64,000 bases of DNA. Source: Bradyrhizobium erythrophlei. GTDB lineage: Bacteria > Pseudomonadota > Alphaproteobacteria > Rhizobiales > Xanthobacteraceae. How positions within the stretch are numbered: the first letter of the stretch is position 1; every line of letters starts with the position of its first letter. Positions 52,801 to 60,860 of this stretch are shown one piece after another. Location: NCBI RefSeq assembly GCF_900129425.1, contig NZ_LT670817.1:1860001-1924000 (forward strand). The letters run 5' to 3'. The notes below the pieces were generated by a model. The model did not search any database and had not been told where the DNA came from. It saw only the letters and a list, made by a program, of their open reading frames with translations. Position numbers and translations under genes: made by a program.

Positions 52801-55704
52801 GAGGTAGACACGCGCTTTGAACCGGTCGAGCCCGCGCTTTTCGACCAGATCCAGGCCAAGACTGCCGAACCGGAATCCTGCCGGGTAGTCTCCGAAGTAC
52901 ATTCCCAGCACGCTGCCCAGCCACGCGTAGGCGAGGCATGATCCGTCGCTGTTGCCATGCTCCAGGCTGAGGGCCGCCATCCGACAGACGACGAGGCGGA
53001 AGAGATTCTCTTCGGTGAAAAGGGCCGGCGACGTGAGCATCGTGAGCACGTCCATGGTCGCGCGCCGGTCGGGATCAGTCATCAGCGGCAAGTCGACCAG
53101 CGACTCGATCGAGTCGGACCCGAGCCGCTGCAGCAGCCGATCATGAGCCTGATGGACGTCCTCCGCTGTCGGGTGCAGCGGCCACCGTCCGTCATCGACC
53201 CGCCGCAGATAGTCCAGGCCTACCTCGACCGCGCTGTCGCTATGGTCCAGGGTCGTGTAGAGATTGAGGCGCACGCAGGTGACGGCGGCAGAGTCGACGA
53301 TGGTCCGCGCGCGGGTTGATAGCAACGAGAGCCGTGCTTCAGCCGACGTCAACTGTCCGGTCAGGTACTCGCACTCCGCGCGTTCGAGCCACAGGCTGAA
53401 CGTTAAATCGTAGTGGCTGTCCCAGTCGCTTTCGTCGAGCAGGGCCATGCCGGCCCCGAGATAGACGCACGCGGACGCATAGGCCATCGACGCCTTGGCC
53501 TTTCGCCCGGCGCGCAGTTCGATCGTCGCCACCTGCGCTTTCTCATCCCGGTCGACCAGAAGCGTGGCGCTCCGGTTGAATTGGTTCGCGACATCGAACA
53601 GATGCTCGGCGCGCTCGTCCGCCGTCATGCCTGCCAGGAGCGCGCGGCCGATGCGCAAATGGACTTTGGCACGGTGCTCTTCGGGAGTCAGTGTGTAAAC
53701 TGCCTGCTGGATACGGTCGTGCAGGAATTTGTAGGCGCTACCCTGATGGACGACGAGGCCAGCGCTGACGGCTTCCCAGAGTGCCTCGTGCACCGCCCCC
53801 TCTTTTCCCCCGTGAACAAGGGTTAGAGTGGCGATCTCGGTGACGTTGCCCAGGCAGGCGAGCTGTTTTAGGGCTTCCTGGGTAGTGGCGGACAACCGCT
53901 TGAGCTTGCGGGCCATGAGATCTACGACGTTGTCGGTGTAGCTCTTGGCGCGGATGCGATCGATGTTCCATTGCCACGCTTGCGCGGCTGGGTCGAATGC
54001 GAGCAGTCCCTCGTCGGCCAACGCGATAAAGAACTGGATCGCGAAGAATGGATTGCCAGCAGTTTTCTCGTGCACCAGCTGTGCCAGGGGCCTCGCGCGC
54101 TCCGGCCCGCAATGCAGGGCATCGGCGATGAGCCGGTTGAGATCATCGAGCCACAGGGGTGCCAGCACGATCTCACGCACCCTCACATCGGCATCGCGGA
54201 TTGCATCGAGGGTCCGCAGAAGCGGGTGCGCCGGGCCGACCTCGTTGTCCCGGTAGGCCCCAACCAGCAGCAGGTGCCGCACCTCTGGATGCGTGACCAG
54301 ATGCTCGAGGAGGCCGAGCGTTGCTCTATCCAGCCATTGCAGATCATCGAGGAACAGCGCAAGCGGGTGCTCTTCGCGCGCGAACACCCCGAGGAAGCGC
54401 CGGAACACCATCTGGAAACGGCTCTGGGCGTCCTGCGGCGGCAGCTCCGCGACCGGTGGCTGTTTCCCGATCACGAGTTCCAGTTCGGGTACGAGATTGA
54501 CCATGAGCTGACCATTCGGGCCCAGCGCCTCGCTCAGGGAGACTCGCCAGCGACCAAGCTCCACCTCACTTTGGCTCAGGAGCGAGCGGACCAGGCCCTG
54601 GAAAGCCTGGCCTAGGGTCGCGTACGGGATGTCGCGCTTGTACTGGTCGAACTTGCCGGACGCGAACAGGCCGCGCGACGGCACCAGCGCCCTGTGCAGC
54701 TCGCTCACCACCGAGGACTTGCCGATCCCGGAATAGCCGGACACCAGCACGAGCTCCAAGGTGCCGTCTGTCACGACCCGGTCGAAGGAAGCGAGCAAAG
54801 TGTCGATCTCGCGCTCGCGCCCATACAGTTTCTCGGGAATGAGCAAACGCTCTGGCGTATCATGCGCGCCTAGCGCGAACCGATCGATGCGGCCGCATGA
54901 ATCCCAGGCGGCGAGGCATCTTCGAAGATCAGTCTCGACACCAGCGGCAGTCTGGTAGCGCTCCTCCGCGGTCTTGGCGAGGAGCTTCATCACAATGGCC
55001 GACAGCGGCCCAGGAACGCCCCCAATCCGCTCGTCGGGCGGCATGGGTTGCCGCGCGATTTGGCAGTGCACCCACTCCATCGGATCGGCGGCGGTGAAGG
55101 GCAGCGTCCCCGTCAGCATCTCGTAGAAGGTGACACCCAGTGCATAGAGATCGCTGCGGGAGTCCACCGAGCGGTTCATCCTGCCGGTTTGTTCCGGCGC
55201 CATATAGGCGAGCGTCCCGGCGATCACCTCCGGCGGCGCCGGAGCTTGATGCTCGCGTGGCAGACGCGAGGCAATGCCGAACCCCGTCAGCCGCACGCCG
55301 CCGCCTGCCGCGTCCACCAGGATATTGGCCGGCTTGATGTCCTTATGGATAAGGCCGCGCTCATGCATCTGACGGAGCGCCCCCGCAAGAGGAATCGCGA
55401 TGCGCAGGAAATGCGATACCTCCAGTGGCCGGCCGAGCAGTCGGTCGGCCGGCGCACCGCCGGGATCCTCTAGCACCAGCGCCATGCCGCCATTGTAGTG
55501 CGTCAGCGCGATTGGTCGCGCCGCCCATTCAGCGTCAAGTTCAGCTTTCAACGCATATTCGTGTTCAAGCCGCTCGATGCAACCGAGCGACGTTCCTTCC
55601 GCGGCAACCAGCAGGATCGGCGCCAGGCCGTTGCCGGAACCCCGGTAGAGCGAGAGGTCCCCCTCCCGCAGCGGCGAGAATGCGTAGCCTGAGAGCTCCT
55701 TCAC
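49831..55704 (-). CDS. Giant Ser/Thr-kinase-like / AAA ATPase / GAF / PAS / histidine kinase fusion
   Basis: A 1957-residue cytosolic signalling protein. In order: a Ser/Thr-kinase-like domain (about 1-275) with [12 protein letters not shown] and APEQTGRM; an AAA ATPase (about 290-600) with Walker A [10 protein letters not shown] (Lys329) and [12 protein letters not shown]; a long helical TPR-like region (about 600-1290); GAF (about 1310-1470); two PAS domains; HisKA with His1740 in SIAHEVSQP; and HATPase with [10 protein letters not shown] and [12 protein letters not shown]. The kinase-like domain lacks a clear glycine loop and has LTGFGIAS where DFG is expected, so protein-kinase activity is doubtful. 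The C-terminal part is closely related to the kinase at 40799. No response regulator gene is adjacent. Confidence 0.9.
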   Translation of the reverse strand: [1957 protein letters not shown]

Positions 55705-56523
55705 GAGGGCCTCCTGCCAGGAGGACTACTTTAGTACATTGATTAGGTTATGTTTGCTCTCGCCCGTCAATCCAAAAACCGACGCCAAAAAAAGCGACCC
55801 TATCACGGTCGGTGCCGTACACGGCTGGACGATGACGAAAACCCTGCTTGTTAGTGGGCACCAGGTCCCGATCCGGATCGACCGGCCAGGCTGATCAAAT
55901 CCACCTAGCATGGTGGCGTCACTCTTCGGCGCCGATTCACAATCCCGAGTGCAAAAGCCCCCGATGATCTCCTCGATGTCATTCAACGTCGGCCGGCCGC
56001 CCTCGCCGCAATAAAAGCTTCGACCCCCCGAGGCAGATGCGGCAAGCGATAGCTGCAAGGCGCACATGTATTTGTTCTATGAGACCTGCATCAAATTTCT
56101 CAGACTGGGGCAGTAACCCGCCGGCAGCGCTGCACTACGCACCTGATGATTGCATAAAATAAAATTTAGTTTCCCGAGCTACAATTTAATGTCGGCGGCA
56201 AGCCATCTGTTTATTTTTCGCTGCCAGACACCCAACCAGGATACCCCACCAAACGCGCTTTGTTTGGCAACGATGTTTCGGAGCACGCCTACCATTTGAA
56301 CGACCAGAACGGCCGCGCTGACTAGGAATACCGTCAACCGGGCGAAGATCGCGCAACGCTGTACGGCAGCGAAAGCGAAACCTTGGGAATTTTAAACCTT
56401 GGGAATTTGATACCTGCACATCGCCGATTGCCGGTGTGAGAAGCGCTGACCATTTGCGCGCCCGAGCACCGCGTGGGTGCGCGTTCGGTTGTTCCATCAA
56501 GGGGCAGCATCAGGGAGCGTGCC
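55705..56523. other. Intergenic upstream of the di-heme cytochrome
   Basis: An 819-nt stretch. A 113-residue - strand frame (55726-56067) has no recognised domain. The part 56150-56200 is AT-rich. A 15-bp repeat lies at 56378-56408 (listed separately). Promoters of the divergent kinase and cytochrome genes must lie here. Confidence 0.4.
56378..56408. repeat. 15-bp tandem repeat AAACCTTGGGAATTT
   Basis: Two exact copies at 56378-56392 and 56394-56408 separated by one T, a 16-nt period, ending 115 nt before the cytochrome start. Possible binding sites for a regulator, or a simple slip duplication. Confidence 0.8.
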
Positions 56524-57927
56524 ATGATCCTAGCGAAATCCCGAAAACTTCTGGCCGGCGTGGCCGCGGCCACCGTCATCCTTGCGTTCGGCTTTGCCTA
56601 CGCACAGCAAGGGCCACGCGGCAAGTCGAGCTATATGCCGGTCGACATAGAAGAGCCATTCTCGGCGATCTTCGCCAGGCTGTCCGCACAAAAACCCGAT
56701 GTCACGCGCGAGCACATGGCGCTTCTCAACGAGCGGTATGACCTGAGCGATCGGCCGGCGTCCGGCGTCACCATGGATCGCACAAAACCGGTGCAGGAAG
56801 GCGTTCGCGTCAAGCTCCCGACGGGAAAGACGTGGGAGGCTCTTGCGAATATGAGCCCGGAGCAGATCCGCGAACAGAACGCGTTTCCCAAGGGATTTTA
56901 TCCGTTACCCCATCCGAAGCATTCGGCAGGCGGCTTCGTGTTTCCGCACTTCGTGATCGACGAGATCAAACGGCAGGAGGGACGCGATCTCACGCGCTTC
57001 GACGTCGAGTACGACATCCCCGATCATTTCCTGCCCGAATTCCCGCCGCCGATGTACCTCAATCAGCGCACCGACCTCGGCGACGTCTCGCAAGGCAAGC
57101 TCGTCACCATTGAGAACTATTACGAGCTGTTCAACGGCATTATCCCACCCAAGCAGCTGGACGGCCTCCGCCTGCTCGTTACTGCGTTCCCGCAGCAGCA
57201 GTTCAATCTGACCGAAGACCGTCGTTCCGAACTGCCGAGCCGCGGCTCGGCGTGCTTCGACTGCCACTCCAACGGTCACACCAACAAGGCCACGCATCTT
57301 GCTCCCGATGCGCGCCCGGAGGAATCCCGCCATCGCATCGTCACCCCGAGCCTGCGCGGCGTGCAAATCCAGCGGCTGTTCGGCTCGCAGCGTGCGCTCA
57401 AGACCATCGAGGATTTCACCCAATTCGAGCAGGCCGGAGCGTATTTCGACGGTGACAACGTGATCGCCACCAAGAAGGGTCTGAACCCCCTCGATCGGAT
57501 CAGCCAGGTCGACCTGATGGCGGAATTCCAGGAGGAACTGGGCTTCCCGCCGGCACCGAAGCTTGACGTGTTCGGCAAGCTCGATCCTGCCAAGGCCACG
57601 CAAGCCGAGCTGCGCGGCCAGGAGATATTCTTCGGCAAGGGCCGATGCGAGTCATGCCACGCCGCGCCCTATTACACCGACAACCTGATGCACGATCTCA
57701 AGACCGAGCGTTTCTTCAAGCCGGAGATGATCAACGGCTTGAATGAAGTCGGTGACGGCGCCGTCAAGACCTTCCCGCTGCGCGGCATCAAGGATACGCC
57801 GCCCTACTTGCACGACGGGCGTCTGCTGACGCTAGATGATACGGTTGAGTTCTTCAATCTGGTGCTCGGCACGAAATTGACCGGTGAGGAGAAGCACGAC
57901 CTGGTCGCGTTCCTCCGCACCCTCTGA
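56524..57927 (+). CDS. Di-heme c-type cytochrome, cytochrome-c-peroxidase/MauG-related
   Basis: A 467-residue exported protein with an N-terminal signal (LLAGVAAATVILAFGFAYA). It has two heme c sites, Cys244-x2-Cys247-His248 (CFDCH) and Cys375-x2-Cys378-His379 (CESCH), 131 residues apart. Late stretches FPLRGIKDTPPYLHDGRLL and TLDDTVEFFNLVLG match the C-terminal domain of the di-heme peroxidase/MauG family. It would act in the periplasm as peroxidase, oxidase or electron carrier. Length exceeds classic CcpA (about 320), with an extra N-terminal region of about 200 residues. ATG 56524 has GGGAGC 8 nt upstream. It stands alone, with no partner genes adjacent. Confidence 0.85.
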   Translation: MILAKSRKLLAGVAAATVILAFGFAYAQQGPRGKSSYMPVDIEEPFSAIFARLSAQKPDVTREHMALLNERYDLSDRPASGVTMDRTKPVQEGVRVKLPTGKTWEALANMSPEQIREQNAFPKGFYPLPHPKHSAGGFVFPHFVIDEIKRQEGRDLTRFDVEYDIPDHFLPEFPPPMYLNQRTDLGDVSQGKLVTIENYYELFNGIIPPKQLDGLRLLVTAFPQQQFNLTEDRRSELPSRGSACFDCHSNGHTNKATHLAPDARPEESRHRIVTPSLRGVQIQRLFGSQRALKTIEDFTQFEQAGAYFDGDNVIATKKGLNPLDRISQVDLMAEFQEELGFPPAPKLDVFGKLDPAKATQAELRGQEIFFGKGRCESCHAAPYYTDNLMHDLKTERFFKPEMINGLNEVGDGAVKTFPLRGIKDTPPYLHDGRLLTLDDTVEFFNLVLGTKLTGEEKHDLVAFLRTL

Positions 57928-58160
57928 CCTGCACGCCAGGGGTTCGTCTGTTAAATTGCGCTGCGCAAGACCGAGCCGCTATTTTCCGATGCGCTCTCGA
58001 TACGCAACGCGCTCGACCGGATGCGTCAGGCCAACCGTCTCGCGCACTGACCGCCGACGACATCAAGTCGCTGGAGGCAGCCGATGCGCTGGCCAGCCAG
58101 TGTTCTCGAACAGTACTGGCGGACGAATGACTGCGATGAGCGCGGGATCAGCCCGTAAAA

Positions 58161-59984
58161 TCAATCGTCGAAGCTGTCGATGACCGCGTCGGCGATCGCC
58201 CGCTTGGTGATGATCCCGACAATATCGTGCACCCTCGGGCGGGCGACGCCGCGAAAGACGATGGCGGCGCCGGAGCGATGGCGTTTTAATCTGACGAACA
58301 CCAGGCTTAGAAGATCAATGTCACGGCAAATGACAATGCGGCTTTCGACAAAGCTTTCGATCAGCAGGTCAGGATTGGTTCGGGATTCGCGCCACAGACC
58401 CGAGCGCGGCGGAATCAGGCCGACAATTCTACCCCCGCGCTCGACAATGATGGCGCGCAGGTCGTCCTTGTCTTCGGCGACCATCGCTTCCTTCAGCGCC
58501 GTGCCGGCCTTCGCGACGATGAAGCGCCGCTCCATGATGTCCTGCGCCTGCTTGACGAGATAGAGATTGATGTGCCGCTCTTTGGGGATGCGATGGCCGC
58601 GATGGCGCAGCTTCACCGTGTAGATCGTCTCGCCGATCAGCGAGCGCCGTATCCCGGCCGCTACCGCGACCGCGACGATGACGGGCACGATGATGGCGTA
58701 GTCGCGCGTCATTTCGAACACCATGACGATGGCGGTCATGACTCCGCCGGTTCCCGCGCCGACCATCGCCGCCATGCCGACGATCGCGGCCGAGGGAACG
58801 GTCAGGCCGGCATGAGGAAGAATGTATGCCGCGACAGCCGCGAATGCGGCGCCCAACGTGGCGCCCAGATAGAGCGATGGCGAAAAGATGCCGCCGGAGG
58901 CGCCGCAACCGAGGCTGATGGTGGTGGCGAGCAGTTTGAGAGCAAACAGCAGGATAAGCAGGCCGGCCGCGGTCATTTTCTGGTCGAGGATCGACTGAAT
59001 GACGCCATAGCCCACGCCATCCACATAGGGATGACCGTAGAGGTGGGTGAGGGCGACCATCATCAATCCGATCGCCGCCATGCCGACCATGTTCTGTGTG
59101 TAGACATTGCCCGGCAATTTCGGAAAACCGTCCTCCATCACGACGAGCAGGCGAATAAAGGCCCACGAGGCCACCCCGCACAGCACGCCGAGCAGGACGA
59201 AAGCGATTGCGTCTTCGGCGCCGAGCGCCTGTGCCAGGGAAAACTGGATATCGGCGACGGCGAACGCCGGATTGGGGCCGATCAATATCCTGCCGATGGT
59301 GGTTGCGGCGCCGGTCGCGATGACCACGGGAAGGAAGGTGCGGTTCGAGACTTCCGGCAACAGAATTTCCAGCGCGAACAGCACCCCGCCGAGCGGCGTG
59401 TTGAAGGTCGCGGCGATGCCTGCGCCCGCGCCCGCCGAGAGCAGGGTGATCTTCTGCCACGTCGACAGCCGGATCGCCTGGGCAAATGCCGATCCCAGCG
59501 CCGCACCGATCTGAATGATAGGGCCTTCGCGACCGACGGCGGCGCCGCTGCCTATCGAAAGCGCCGAGGCCAGCGCTTTGACGATAGCAACCTTGCCGCG
59601 GATGTTGCCGCGCTTGTAGAACACCGCATCCATGACCTCGGGAACGCCGTGGCCCTTGGCCTCCGGTGCGAAACGCTCTACCAGGAATACGACGATCAGG
59701 CCGCCGATAACGGGTGAAAGGAAAACAAGGTTGCCAAACCGGCTCGGCCCTTCGGTGACGTTCGCATCGTACAGGGCGCTGAAAGTGCCGTTGTAAAACA
59801 CATTGTGGAAAAATCCGATCAGCATGCGCAACGCGACGGCGCCGCAGCCGGTCATCACGCCCACCACCAGAGCGAGGCAGCAAAGGATGAGAAGGTTGAC
59901 CCTTCTTTCGTCACCCCGGGATTTCGGGCCACCGCCGCCGACGGGCTTGGGAACGTCAGACGCAGAGAACGGCGCTAGGAGCAT
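58161..59984 (-). CDS. CLC-family chloride channel/transporter with C-terminal CBS region
   Basis: A 607-residue membrane protein of the CLC family. Signatures are KGHGVPEVMDAV (the GSGIP-type selectivity segment), GSGAAVGREGPIIQIGA (GREGP motif, about residue 155), GAGAGIAATFNTPLGGVLFALE and GCGASGGIFSPSLYLGA (GxFxP). About 14 helices are followed by a cytoplasmic tail with two CBS-like modules (about 440-600). It exchanges or conducts Cl- and related anions. The GxGxP serine of CLC-ec1 (GSGIP) is here a His (KGHGVP), which could alter selectivity. Confidence 0.92.
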   Translation of the reverse strand: MLLAPFSASDVPKPVGGGGPKSRGDERRVNLLILCCLALVVGVMTGCGAVALRMLIGFFHNVFYNGTFSALYDANVTEGPSRFGNLVFLSPVIGGLIVVFLVERFAPEAKGHGVPEVMDAVFYKRGNIRGKVAIVKALASALSIGSGAAVGREGPIIQIGAALGSAFAQAIRLSTWQKITLLSAGAGAGIAATFNTPLGGVLFALEILLPEVSNRTFLPVVIATGAATTIGRILIGPNPAFAVADIQFSLAQALGAEDAIAFVLLGVLCGVASWAFIRLLVVMEDGFPKLPGNVYTQNMVGMAAIGLMMVALTHLYGHPYVDGVGYGVIQSILDQKMTAAGLLILLFALKLLATTISLGCGASGGIFSPSLYLGATLGAAFAAVAAYILPHAGLTVPSAAIVGMAAMVGAGTGGVMTAIVMVFEMTRDYAIIVPVIVAVAVAAGIRRSLIGETIYTVKLRHRGHRIPKERHINLYLVKQAQDIMERRFIVAKAGTALKEAMVAEDKDDLRAIIVERGGRIVGLIPPRSGLWRESRTNPDLLIESFVESRIVICRDIDLLSLVFVRLKRHRSGAAIVFRGVARPRVHDIVGIITKRAIADAVIDSFDD

Positions 59985-60213
59985 ATCGGCATTGTCGTTT
60001 TACGGGAAAAAGTCACGCCATCGATACGAGAGCGTGCAGCGGAATCAAGGGGCGAACCTGTATTAGCCCTGGATGCGGCTTCCGGCAAATGTTTGCTGCC
60101 CGCCGAAAAATGGGTCGTGGAGGTCTCTGCGCAACCGGAATCTGTTGCGAAATGACACGGCATAGACGCCAGGACCTGGATTTCGTCGGTAACAGCCTGC
60201 TGTTCCGAAAGCT

Positions 60214-60258
60214 GAGAGGTCCCGCCGGGGGCTTCGGGTTTTCGTGGCGGGACCTCTC
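60214..60258. repeat. 13-bp perfect inverted repeat, likely bidirectional terminator
   Basis: GAGAGGTCCCGCC (60214-60226) and GGCGGGACCTCTC (60246-60258) are exact complements around a 19-nt loop. It lies between the divergent-side start of the CLC gene and the 3' end of the ridA gene, so on the - strand it follows ridA. It has no U-run, so it could be a dispersed palindromic element (REP-like) instead. Nothing else is recognised in 59985-60437. Confidence 0.6.
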
Positions 60259-60437
60259 CCTCCCAGGCCGCCGACAGGGGTGAAAGCGGCCCAGTGCTCT
60301 GGAAACATTCTTCAAGCCCGATGGTTCGCGAAGATCAAAAAAATTTCACGCTTTGCTGAGCCGTGCCGAAGGATGAGGCCGGAAATCGAGCAACGCCGCG
60401 AGGTCCATCGCTGGTTGGGGTCGATCGCCAAGGAGAG

Positions 60438-60860
60438 TTAGGTCGGCCGGCGGCAGATCAGGTCGATCTCGATCAGGGCCTCGTAGGCAAGGCCAGTGAC
60501 GCCGACACAGGTGCGGGCCGGCAGGCGATCCGGCGCAAAATAGCTCCGATAGGTCTCGTTCATGACCGCGTAATCTTGCTGGAAGCGCGTCAGGTAAATC
60601 CGCGCCATCACCACGTGTTCGAAATCAAGATCGAGCCCGCCCAGCACCAGCCTCAGATTCTCCATCACCGCTCGCGTTTGCGCCTCGATGCCATCGGGCA
60701 ACTCGCCCGGCGCCTCCGGCGTATCGGGCATCTGTCCGGTGACAAAGACAAAACCATCGGTTTCGACGGCATGGCTGAACGGCGCCACCGGTCTCGGCCC
60801 GCCTGCGATCATGTGGAATTTCAACGGATGCGGCCTCGGCTGGTTACGATCGCGGGACAT
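60438..60860 (-). CDS. RidA family enamine/imine deaminase-like protein
   Basis: A 140-residue RidA (YjgF/YER057c/UK114) protein. It shows PVAPFSHAVETDGFVFVTGQMP, ENLRLVLGGLDLDFEHVV, ARIYLTRFQQDYAVMNE and PARTCVGVTGLAYEALIEID, with the Arg (in PARTCVGV) that binds the substrate carboxylate. RidA proteins hydrolyse reactive imines/enamines from amino-acid metabolism. ATG 60860 overlaps the stop of the AraC-acetamidase gene by 17 nt, making it part of that operon, which suggests a role in nitrogen or amide use. Confidence 0.88.
   Translation of the reverse strand: MSRDRNQPRPHPLKFHMIAGGPRPVAPFSHAVETDGFVFVTGQMPDTPEAPGELPDGIEAQTRAVMENLRLVLGGLDLDFEHVVMARIYLTRFQQDYAVMNETYRSYFAPDRLPARTCVGVTGLAYEALIEIDLICRRPT

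Noticed and set aside
55726..56067. 113-residue - strand frame
   Set aside because: Its end (GLTGESKHNLINVL) superficially resembles the end of the di-heme cytochrome (KLTGEEKHDLVAFL), but no heme motif or further match exists; treated as chance.
58429..59883. 484-residue - strand frame
   Set aside because: Overlaps the CLC gene in another frame; Arg-rich, no motif.
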